From: Mesorhabditis belari | Taxonomy: Eukaryota > Nematoda > Chromadorea > Rhabditida > Rhabditidae | NCBI GenBank assembly: GCA_958450365.1 | Contig: CAUEEP010000561.1 | Location: 114,227-178,226, forward strand | Direction of reading: 5' to 3' | DNA: 64,000 nucleotides | Shown here: positions 54,926 to 64,000 of the stretch, one piece after another | Numbering within the stretch: the first letter of the stretch is position 1 | Layout: every line of letters begins with the position of its first letter | Notes under the pieces: model-generated | Databases searched by the model: none | Seen by the model: the letters and a program-made list of their open reading frames with translations, nothing else | Told to the model about the DNA's origin: nothing | Position numbers and translations under genes: made by a program

Positions 54926-55248
54926 CTAGGTATGATTAGTTTAGAAAATTGTACCTAAAACCAATTATGAAATGCATAATAAACCCTTGAATTATTATCA
55001 TAATCGTAATTCTTTATCCACTCAATTCAAACCTCATTACAAATGATGCCAAGCACGGCAAAGAGCTGCACAACGATGGCGGCTGTAGTTAGGAAGAAAG
55101 ATTCGGGAAAATAAACTTGGAGCATCTAAAATATTATAAGCTTTTATTTTAATTATTTCAGAGTTAGTGCAAAAAAACTCTCTTTGTTCCAAACTCCAAA
55201 CCTTAACTGTTTCAGAGTTAGTTCAAAAAGAAAAACAAATTTTCTTCT

Positions 55249-55790
55249 ACAGGGTGCGTCATAATTATTGCAACAAGAGTTCAAAGACCGTTTTCCAAAC
55301 AGCTTTCTTATTTTTTTTGCCCCCTTTTTTGTTGTGTTGCGTTCTATCTTCTTTATTCTTGCCTAATTGCCTCCCGCTCACACGAAGAAGACGGTTCAGG
55401 ACTGGTGTGGCCAACTTTCCCTCAGTGATTACCAAGGATGAATGGCCTCCAAACTCACCGGATCTCAATGTGATGGACTTTTCCATTTGGGCAATCTTAG
55501 AGGCTAATGTCTGCTCTTTGACCTTCAAGAAGTCTTTGACCATTTGAGTCTTTGACCAAAGGATGGAAGGCGACTCCTCAAGATGACATTCGGGCCGCAG
55601 TGGAGGCATATCCGAACCGATTAAGGGCTGTTATCAAGGCAAAAGGCGGTCATATCGAATGATCTCTTGTTTCCTTATTTGTTACTGTTAAATAAAGCTA
55701 TTTCTGTTTAAAAATCTTCTTCAAGTGAAACTTCTTGGTGTGCAATGCCTTGAGTATCTTGTTGCAATAATTATGACGCACCCTGTATGT
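55249..55790 (+). mobile_element. Decayed Tc1/mariner element
   Basis: Ends ACAGGGTGCGTCATAATTAT and its inverted partner at 55767-55790. The plus strand carries WPPNSPDLNVMDFSIWAILE, the third-catalytic-residue region of DD37D-type mariners, and SFDQRMEGD-like decay beyond. Non-functional. Confidence 0.8.
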
Positions 55791-56089
55791 ATTGGGTTGA
55801 TGGAAAAGTCCTTTCCGATTTTTTGGGAGAGCATCTTAAATTTGTCGAATTTTGACGTTTCATAGCTCATCCTAAAGCTGAATTCAAGACGGATCGATTG
55901 GTAAAAACCGTTTTGAGATATCTCTTTTCTAAAAGTTTTTACAGCTATTTTAGTAAAGGGCAGCAGAGCCAAAAAATGGCTGTTTTCACGTTTCGTTAGT
56001 TTTCCGTGCAGAAACCTAGGCTAAAAACATGTGTTTCGTGATCAGCGTCAAAAATAACCCCTAGACACGCACGCTCTTATTAATGTACA

Positions 56090-56324
56090 CTACTGGACAA
56101 TGAAATATCATATTTGAAAAAAGATCGTCACGTTCGCTTCGTCTGTAACTTCCTTGTCTTTGCGTTTAAACTATTAGTGTTATAGATTTTCTGAAAGCTC
56201 TTTTAAGGGCTACACAATGGTAATATTAATATTTAGAAATACAGTAAAGACAAGGGAGTTACAGACGCGCGAAAGTGACGATCTTTTTTTCAAATATGAT
56301 ATTTCATTGTTCAGTAGTGTATTA
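56090..56324. repeat. MITE, ACTGGACAATGAAATATCAT family, nested copy
   Basis: Same family as 29685-29925, complete, sitting inside the MITE 55794-57079. Confidence 0.9.
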
Positions 56325-56847
56325 GGTTGATGCAAAAGTCTTTTTCATTTTTTTCGTACTTCCGTTAAAAAGTAACAAATGCACCAATTGAACAACGGTT
56401 TATTGCATTCGAAAGGCCAATTATTTTTCTGCAAAATGACATTAAAACGAGTTTAAAATGTCTTATGTCTAGATTTTTTTGAGAGCCTGAAGTCGGGTAG
56501 TCAAAAAAGGCGACGGCTCGATGATGCATTTTAGACGCTTTAGCTAAGGAAACCAATCTTGATGTTAATAAATAAAAGATAGAGCACAAAAAGTTAGATA
56601 TTTTTTCAGATTTTCAGAGAAATTGATTCAGCCAATTTCTTTATAGAGGTTTTTATAGATTTTTATGAAAAACCCGTTTTCACTCTCGAATTTGCTTGAA
56701 AGTGAACCCAAATTGACTTAAAAAGATGGGAAATTCAACAATAAACACTTTTCATTTAGAGCAAACCATAGGTTAATTGATGACTTTGTCATTTTTCAAA
56801 AGAAGTACGAAAAAAATGAAAAAGACTTTTGCATCAACCTAATACAT
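56325..56847. repeat. Mariner-type MITE, TTAGGTTGATGCAAAAGTCT family
   Basis: Inverted ends TTAGGTTGATGCAAAAGTCT and AGACTTTTGCATCAACCTAA. Directly abuts the MITE 56090-56324. Another copy lies inside 60247-61362. Confidence 0.9.
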
Positions 56848-57535
56848 TAATAAACTTGAGAGTACGTTACGTACGTTTTGTGTACGAAAAAGACTACAAA
56901 AGAGTACGTTTTGCGATCAAATTTGATCGGTGAGAAGTTTCAGATATTGAGAAAACTTGGATAAAACTTTAATTAGTTCGATGTGTTTCGTGATCAGCGT
57001 CAAAAATAACCCCTAGACACGCATTTTCAGAATCTTAGCAAAAGCAAAACCAGAAAGGACTTTTCCACCAACCCAATACTTACTTGTGAGATCTCCAATC
57101 ATCGAAGCAAACAAGAAAATCATGGTGATAACGCAGAAAATGTGATGACTTATCTAGAATCAAGATTACTTACGATTTTCTTAGAAAGCTTAACTTTTCT
57201 TCCAAGCCATTTGAATCGATATTCAGCTAAGGCGGAAACTAGATTAAACCCGTAGCGAAAAACTCCGACAATGATTAGATTCTGATACAACGAGCCAGAA
57301 ACCTTTTCCAAATTGAAAAGCAGTGAGAAACTGATGAAACCAGTTTGAAAGCTTAATTTTTTGAGTTTTGATATCCAAAAAAGCTTACTTGCTAAGACAC
57401 AGTGCTACTGTATACGCAATAAGTTGAGGGGTGCAAAAGAGATGAAAAATAGAGTAGGCTTCTGTCTTTGATTTCGTAGCTTCTGTGTCCTGAAGGTAAC
57501 AAAGTGAAAAGCAGCTTTGTTAATACATAAACATC

Positions 57536-57692
57536 TTGCTAATAGATAAACATCTTGCTAGTACATGCAGCTAATACATACAGCTAGTACATACAGCTAG
57601 TACATACAGCTAGTACATACAGCTAGTAAATACAGCTAGTACATGCAGCTAGTACATACAGCTAGTACATACAGCCAGTACATACAGCTAGT
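57536..57692. repeat. Minisatellite in intron 8 of the transporter paralogue
   Basis: About eleven units of a 13-bp repeat (ACATACAGCTAGT). On the minus strand each unit starts GTATGT, like a splice donor. Confidence 0.9.
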
Positions 57693-58121
57693 ACATAAGT
57701 GAATTGTAAACACTCACAAGTGCCAACCTCAAGCTGTTGTTTCTTCTCTCGAAACACCTCGCCAAGTGCTTTAACATCTACCTCATGTCTGTTTATCTAA
57801 AAACTTGATTTTAAGAGTCACTAATGACAAAATACGTTATGTATCCGCTCGAGAACTTTCATCGACTCGTTGGGTTTTCCGTTTCTCAACAAAAGTGCGG
57901 TGTCTCATCTAGAAAGGCCATAATGAGACTGGCCGGTATGGTGGCCACACTGATGATGATGGCGAAAGCTCTCCACGAATGTGAAACATATGCTGAAAGT
58001 TTTGCTAATACGGTTAGATCAATAAAAATCGTGTTAATAAGTTTACAAACAGTTTACTATAATAATGCTATCTTTATTCTTTTAATATGTACTCTAGAGT
58101 TGTTCATTTTCGGTCTGATTG

Positions 58122-58240
58122 TCAATAGGTGTCAATAGGTGTCAATAGGTGTCAATAGTGTCATAGGTGTCAATAGGTGTCAATAGGTGTCAATAGGTGT
58201 CAATAGGTGTCAATAGGTGTCAATAGGTGTCAATTGGTGT
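58122..58240. repeat. Minisatellite in intron 6 of the transporter paralogue
   Basis: About ten units of the 11-bp repeat GTGTCAATAGG, next to an inverted copy of flanking sequence (TCGGTCTGATTGTCAATAGG at 58110, inverse near 58385). Confidence 0.9.
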
Positions 58241-58589
58241 CGACAGGTGGCCACTTAACCGCTAATTTTTCAGAAGTTTTTAGACCAAAAGATAGAACTT
58301 CGAAAATTCTATTTTTGTGTTGCACGAGATCCTGAAAAAGTTACCGTTGATGTGGTCAAATCTTGTTTTTCCGTCGGACGCCTATTGACAATTAGACCGA
58401 AGATGAAGAGCTCCTAATGTACTCAGTGCCACTACTGTAAAGAAAGGGCTAGTTGTCGGAGGTAAGAGACTGACTATGTATAAGCTTTTACCAGCTTTTT
58501 TTTTCTTTTTGACAGTTTTAAAATCTTTCAAAGCCAATGCATCTAGAAAACCCGAAAGATCTGAATTGTAAATGGGATTTATTCAAGAA

Positions 58590-58712
58590 ATAGGTTCTAG
58601 TTCTAGTTCTAGCTCTAGTTCTAGTTCTAGTACTAGCTCTAGTTCTAATTCTAGTTCTAGCTCTAGTTCTAGTTCTAGTTCTAATTCTAGTTCTAGTTCT
58701 AGTTCTAGTTTA
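58590..58712. repeat. Hexamer satellite next to a donor site
   Basis: About 20 units of TTCTAG (with CTCTAG and TTCTAA variants), starting about 10 bp past the donor of exon 6. Confidence 0.9.
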
Positions 58713-59080
58713 AAAATCATACCTATCCCTGTGACAACAAGAAGATTTGGTGACCAGTTGAGGATAAACGAGACCCTGCCGATACCGAGAGGGGAAAAAC
58801 TCACCGAAAACGTGTTAGCCACTCTGAAAAGCACATTTTTCTAATAACAAAAGACACTCACATTCCCGTACCGACCACAAAAAACGGAGCCAAATGTTCG
58901 TAAAATAGTGAAAGTTAGCAAGCTATTTGCAAAAGCCGATGCAATGCCGAAGAGACCGGTAAATATCAATGTGACGAGCATGGCTGGGCGATGACCGAAA
59001 CGATCCGAGGCTCGACCCCAAATGACAGAGCCCAGCAAAGCGCCAATCATCTAAATTAGAGTTGATGAATAAATAATTAC

Positions 59081-59812
59081 CGTAAATATGTAAATGCTGT
59101 ATTAGAATGACACCTCACTTACTTAATATTACTTCATAGTTTTTTTGGGAGTATTGCATTATAGTACCCCCCGCTCCATTGCGAGAAAAGGAACCAAACA
59201 GATGCATTATCGCCCGGGTATGTTAGTATTACCACCCACCAAACATTGCATTATCCAAATCACCCCACCTTTCTTTTGCTGGGCGCCAGGGCGATAATGC
59301 ATCTCCAGAATAGCCCCACTAAAAGACCGACAAGCTTTTGAACGGCAAATATCAAAGAATAAGTCATGCCATGCAAATTTGACCGTTTCCCTGCCGTTGC
59401 CCCTGCGAGGCTACCCTTTTGTGGCTATTTACCCTTTTGGCTATTTACCTAGGCCTTTATAGTACGTCGAAGTTCTGAGGTACCAACCTCTCAGCAGAAT
59501 CGCTGCTTGACCGGATTTGCACATATTTTAAAGCATTTCCCGCTTCGTATTTACTCATTTTTGCTGTTGATTAAGAAATAGAATTATTTGGAGCATTTCA
59601 CATCGGAAGATTTTCAATAATTTCAAAATTTTAAAAGCCAATCGTTTGCCAATCGTTTGAAAGCCTGAAACCTGAAGCAGAGCAGCGATACTTTTGTGAG
59701 CCGTACTGGTCATTTGAGTAAAAAAATAAAATGATATTTTCTAATAGAATGATACCCTAGGGGATATTGAAAAATAGAATGACATGTCATTCCTAATACA
59801 GCATTTACGGTA
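59081..59812. repeat. MITE with TACCGTAAAT...TGCTGTATTAG ends
   Basis: TACCGTAAATATGTAAATGC at the left and GCATTTACGGTA at the right, with AGAATGACA blocks inside. Part of the right arm (TTTTCTAATAGAATG...) recurs at 60080-60175. Confidence 0.75.
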
Positions 59813-60246
59813 TATGGCTTCAAAGTTGATTGGGGCTGTCGGGTCGCGATTTTGTTTCTATCAAGTCGCGATGTTTGTTCCTACTATGCCTACATTAGCA
59901 TAATTCGGTTCTTGTAAAGATCACGACACTTTTGAGAGTTTACGAGGTTTTTGAAGTCTTTCGGGTCATTTCTTTGAGTTTGAGCTTATTTTTTGAGCTT
60001 TTTACGTCGATTCAACGCTTTGATCGAGTTCCGATGAGCACTCTAAAATCCGTAATGATCCGTAGTGGTGATTCGAGTAAAAAATAAAACGATATTTTCT
60101 AATAGAATGCAGAACCCTAGGGGGTTATTGAAAAATAGAATGACATATCATTCTAATTTACAACATTTACGTAATTTTAACCAAGTAAAGTTAATGTGTT
60201 TCCTAAAGTGTCCCCAAAATAAGAAAAAATTTCAAGCTATTCAACT

Positions 60247-61362
60247 ATTGGGTTGTCCAGTTATGAATGCGCGTTTTTACTATTTTGTAAATTTCTCAAG
60301 ATATCGAACAGATGTATTAGGTTGATGCATAAGTCTTTTTGTTCTTTTTCGTCTGCCGTTTCAAGCCAACAAATGCACCAATTAAACTACGGTTGATTTC
60401 ATTAGAAAAAGCAATTATTTTTCTGCAAAATAACATTAAAACGGGTTTAAAAATATTTAATGCCTGGATTTTCTTGAGAGTATGAAGTTGGGTAGTCAAA
60501 AAGGGCTAACTCGATGATGCGGTTTAGACACCTTAGCTAAAGAAAACCTATCTTCGTGTCAATAGATAAAAGATAGAGAAAAAAAACGTTTGATATGTTT
60601 GATAAAGTTAGTTTATTTCGCCAAAATTTCAGAGAAATTCATTCAGCCAATTTTTCCGTAGAGTTTTTTATAGATTTTTACGAAAAAGGCGTTTTTCACT
60701 CTCGAATTTGCTTGAAAGTGAACCGAAATTCATTTAAAAAGATGCAAATTGAACAAAAAACACTTTTTATAGAGCAAACTATAGATTAATTCGTGAATTT
60801 GTTACTTTTTAACAGAAGTACGAAAAAAACGAAAAGACTTATGCATCAACCTATTATATGAGTGTGATATATCATTCGAAAGCTGAAGATCTCCTCTACA
60901 TTTTGGAATAAAAAGTTTTTGAATTCATGCAACTTTTTGGGGAAATTGACTGCACAAAGGGAGAGGTCGTTTTCGAAAAAAAACCCACTCCAGCTTAGCT
61001 ATTCCTCAAGTTTTATGGGGTAAAATAACCGCCCAGAAAAGAAAAGAAAAGTAAAGATGCTCTGAAATCATTATATTTTTAAAAAAGTTGTATTGATATA
61101 TCTATTGGCCAAACATCAAACGGTTAACTCAATTTGAGCGGAGCCAAAACTTGATCCAAAGGCACCCTTCCATTTTTTGACCACCTCTTCTTCTGTCAGT
61201 CAATTTGCCCAAAAACGAACAAATTCAAAAACTTTTTATATCAAAATGTAGGGGAGATCTTTAGCTTTCGAATAATACTTATATATATCTTTTTCTTGAT
61301 TTCGGTATCTTGAAAAATTTACAAAATAGTAAAAAACGCGCATTCATAACTGGACAACCCAA
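60247..61362. repeat. MITE, TTGGGTTGTCCAGTTATGAA family, copy 3, with a nested MITE
   Basis: Outer copy as at 3003-3579; interrupted at 60313-60858 by a TTAGGTTGATGCATAAGTCT MITE. The target TA lies in ATGTATTAGG. Confidence 0.9.
60313..60858. repeat. Mariner-type MITE, nested
   Basis: Second copy of the family at 56325-56847 (TTAGGTTGATGCATAAGTCT ends). Confidence 0.9.
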
Positions 61363-62162
61363 TAATTATCAATTCAATATTTAAATAATTTAAAGAAATC
61401 TAATTTACCTTTTCATCAATTTGTATTAAAAATTAATTTTTTGACGGAATACGGTAACTTTTTGATTAGGAAATGCTTTAGGAAATGCTTTTTCTAGGAA
61501 ATGCATTTCCTCACGATCAAACTGATCACAATCCTCAAATCGCGATCAATCTAAGCTGATGGTTTTACACTCTTAAGTGTAATCTCTTCAAGTTTTAAAC
61601 ACTAAGCTCATTAGAACACAAATTGTCTAGTTTTTATTGAAGTTTTATTATTATATAACTTCTAGAAGAGTCCTTTAACTTTTAGAATCATCTTACCAAA
61701 ATTTACAATTGCCATCAAGCTTTTCGGAAGTTATTGAAAAACTAACAAAGTTACTTTTTGAAAAAGTTATTTCTTTCTTTCTTTTCTTTCTTTTCTTTCT
61801 TTTCTTTCTTTTTTTCTTTTCTTTTGAACATTTCTTTTATACTGAAAAAGCTCACTTGATATGACGTGCTGTCCTTGACTCTTTCTTTCTTATCGCAGAG
61901 GAGTTTCCACTAAACTTGTATTGCTCTTTGCTGAAATATAAACCCAATTATTACCTCAACGTTTACCGAACGAAAATCATAATGAAATTTAGAATCAGGA
62001 CAATCGTCTTGATTGAACATTGCGCAATAATCATCAGATGAATAAGTGACATTTGTTTCAGGTGAATCACTGTGACAAGAGATTATTTCAGCGTCAGCAC
62101 CTGGGAATTTAGAATACGTATATCTTATTTAAAATTTCCACTTAACAGATTAACAATTTTCA

Positions 62163-62308
62163 GCAAGCCAAAGCAAACAAGCAGCAAGCCAAAACAAGCA
62201 AGCAGCAAGCATCAAGCCGAAACAAGCAAGCAGTAAGCAGCAAGCCAAAGCAAGCAAACAGCAAGCCAAAGCAAGCAAACAGCAAGCCAAAGCAAGCAAT
62301 CAGTAAGC
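62163..62308. repeat. Tandem repeat in intron 2 of the transporter paralogue
   Basis: Irregular units of AAGCAAGCAGCAAGCCAA, about 145 bp. Confidence 0.85.
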
Positions 62309-62590
62309 TAACTGTCTCATTATGATCTTAAACTTTTGCTATACATCTCTCTCACCTGCAAATGTCATAAACAACAAATTTCCACATTCAACGATCATCA
62401 CAAACTGAAATCAAAAGAACTTAATGTTTCAAAGCCCGAGAAGCTTACATTAAACTCAAAAAAACTTTGAGTTTTTATTTCGGTTAAGCTTATTAACAAT
62501 TTTGGCCTTTCTCACCTCAATTAAAATCGCAAGCAACAAGCCATAACGACCGAACAGCAGAAAATCGTCGATACTCTTCTTTTCAGACAT

Positions 62591-63659
62591 CAGGAGATTT
62601 AGTCAAAACCCCAAAATAACTTGGAATCAAATATTGAGCAACCAGCTCTTCGAAATCTGTTTTTCAATGTTATCAGAAATGTCAGAAATCAAGCGCTTAT
62701 CGCTTTGCATGGGCGCTTTTTCCGCCCAGCTGTGAACAGGTCGGGTGATCCTTGCAACCGTTCAGAAGGATTTTGATCTTTGATTATTTCTATTTAGGAC
62801 AATCAAGCGAACAGAAAAGGCTCAATCGCAAGCTGAAAGGTTTTTCTGAAATGTTTTTTTATGTTTCGGCTTTACAAACTGTTTTTTTGGTTCCTGTGAC
62901 TAGAGTGTTCTTTTCAAACAAAACTAATCGGTAAACATTTGGCTTATGCAATTGTTACTTATACAAATCTTGACTTTTGCTTGACTTATGATTGATAAAC
63001 TTGTGTTTTTTGATTCCTGTTAGGCTGCTTCTCACTAACTTTTCCATTGTGTGAGGCTTAGATCTTAAGGCTTAAGATCGTAGCGTTAGGCAAAAAAAAA
63101 AACTCTTCAATATCTATCAGAATAAGTGTTACCTGATAGATTATCTATAATCTATCAGAATCAGTGTTTAAGGGCGTGTAATCGATAATTTGTTGCCTTG
63201 TTCGTGTGTGGCGTGTGCCCGGATAAGTAACAAAATAGCATATTTTGATAGAGCAGATGAACAAAAGTTTTGCATTTCTTTGTCATTTACTCAAAACTGC
63301 TGTCTGTCTAAACAACATTTACATTTACTGTCTAAACAAGAAGAACACTATCTAAGCAAGAAGAACACTGTCTAAGCAAGAAGAACACTATCTAACTAGC
63401 GCTATCCGACGTTATCTGTGTCTATTTCGAGAGATACCGCATCGTAAACACTCTGTTTTATGATTGCCAGTGAGCGTCTATTTTTCTCAAAAGGTCTCAG
63501 GAGATTGGCAATACAGAAAAAAAAATTGGTTCTGCAAGAACTTTTCTGAAATTTTAAAAAGATTCTGGTTTATATTTGCTGTATTTTTTGTTTGCTTATC
63601 TTTAGTTATAAGTTGTTTGGCTTGTTTACCAAGATTTTCCATTCAGATTAAAATTACCT
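62591..63659. other. Spacer upstream of the transporter paralogue
   Basis: No gene supported. Short direct repeats near 63320-63390 (AAGAAGAACACTGTCTAAGC type). The promoter of the paralogue should lie here; no motif stands out. Confidence 0.4.
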
Positions 63660-64000
63660 TATTCTCTCTAATAGTAGTGCACCCTGACCGCTGCCTAAAT
63701 TGCTCGAAATCTCGAGAAGCGCTTATCAGAACCTATCGATGTGGGGTCGGAAAATGTAGCTGACGATGAGATCTTGCTGGGGGATTTGAGTGTTGAGCTT
63801 CTGCGAAAACTTAGAAACCGTAAAATAGTCACCAACTCGGCCACCAACTCGGCCACCAACTCGGCCACCAACTCGGCCACCAACTCGGCCACCAACTCGG
63901 CCACCAACTCGGCCATCAACTCGGCCATCAACTCGGCCATCAACTCGGCCATCAACTCGGCCATCAACTCGGCCATCAACTCGGCCATCAACTCGGCCAT
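63660..64000. repeat. MITE copy with an expanded 12-bp satellite, running off the window
   Basis: The body matches the MITE at 21660-21884 (TAATAGTAGTGC; CCTATCGATGTGGGGTCGGA). Where that copy has one CACCAACTCG, this one has at least 13 units of CAACTCGGCCAC that change to CAACTCGGCCAT at about 63915. The array reaches the window edge. Confidence 0.9.

Larger units (their letters stand above)
55794..57079. repeat. MITE, TTGGGTTGATGGAAAAGTCC family, hit by two others
   Basis: Outer ends TTGGGTTGATGGAAAAGTCC and GGACTTTTCCACCAACCCAA. An internal duplicate (GTGTTTCGTGATCAGCGTCA at 56033 and 56980) brackets two younger MITEs (56090-56324, 56325-56847). The right tip is about 5 bp from the donor of exon 11 of the transporter paralogue (GTAAGTA). 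Confidence 0.9.
53218..62590 (-). pseudogene. SLC22-type transporter paralogue with frame breaks
   Basis: Same 14-exon structure as the gene at 43153-49708: 62516-62590, 62356-62404, 61955-62100, 61856-61909, 58862-59050, 58723-58823, 57836-57992, 57728-57796, 57389-57489, 57195-57351, 57084-57153, 55033-55125, 53518-53610, 53218-53410. Start MSEKKSIDDFLLFGRYGLLL; MIGALLGSVIWGRASDRFGH; DETPHF then RNGKP; FPTALRNTSYAF; PESRGKPL. All splice sites are present. Compared with the sister gene, exons 5 (189/188 nt), 7 (157/158), 12 (93/92) and 14 (a break between VFAF and AIPESRG) each carry a one-base indel, and exon 6 has a pair of shifts. Three of them lie in T runs and one in a CC. Either a young pseudogene or an intact gene with sequence errors; the conserved residues between breaks favour recent function. 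Confidence 0.8.

Noticed and set aside
55167..55547. Plus-strand ORF of 126 residues as a gene
   Set aside because: It lies inside a decayed Tc1/mariner element; only the WPPNSPDLN stretch is transposase and the rest is broken.
2994..57084. Introner-type intron birth from MITEs
   Set aside because: The elements are close to splice sites but do not fill the introns, and the two transporter paralogues share intron positions with and without the MITEs.
58572..58844. Poly-Ser and Glu-Leu ORFs
   Set aside because: They are produced by the TTCTAG satellite in an intron; the real exon 6 of the transporter paralogue overlaps one end.
63695..64000. Minus-strand ORF with repeating AEL(M/V)
   Set aside because: Translation of a 12-bp satellite inside a MITE; the period is a multiple of three, which keeps the frame open by chance.

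Overview
The window is eukaryotic, AT-rich and very rich in DNA transposons. It is most likely from a nematode or a similar small invertebrate. The evidence is GT-AG introns with TTTCAG/TTTAG acceptors, a receptor tyrosine kinase (RTK), a C-type lectin, two SLC22-type transporters, mariner and Tc1 elements, and tRNA-derived SINEs. I see no operons, bacterial features, rRNA or convincing intact tRNA. Exon coordinates were read by hand from splice signals and homology and may be off by one or two bases.

Layout. (1) 2.8-31.7 kb, minus strand: I join about 48 small exons into one giant RTK gene of about 2,000 residues. It has a signal peptide, four tandem copies of an extracellular module of about 400 residues that I do not recognise, one membrane segment and a tyrosine kinase domain with all key motifs. 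Three exons each carry the end of one module and the start of the next, which is the main evidence for a single gene. (2) 32-38 kb: a broken DDE transposon ORF split by a mariner, MITEs, a GC-box/CCAAT/TATA repeat, and a few unassigned minus-strand exons. (3) 38.7-41.7 kb, minus: a type II membrane C-type lectin with a coiled-coil stalk, plus half of a second lectin domain. (4) 43.15-49.71 kb, minus: a complete 14-exon SLC22-type transporter (513 aa). (5) 51.0-52.2 kb, minus: an integrase-like gene that seems to lack its catalytic core. (6) 53.2-62.6 kb, minus: a second SLC22-type gene with the same 14 exons but at least four single-base frame breaks. (7) The right edge is a MITE in which a 12-bp satellite has expanded.

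Most of the remaining DNA is introns and spacers filled with foldback elements, mariner-derived MITEs, SINEs and minisatellites, often nested two or three deep. Several MITEs sit within a few bases of splice sites. The stretch 28.17-28.93 kb is almost pure homopolymer and looks like a consensus artefact. Single-base breaks elsewhere, often in short homopolymers, suggest a long-read assembly with residual indels, so some 'pseudogene' calls could be sequence error.
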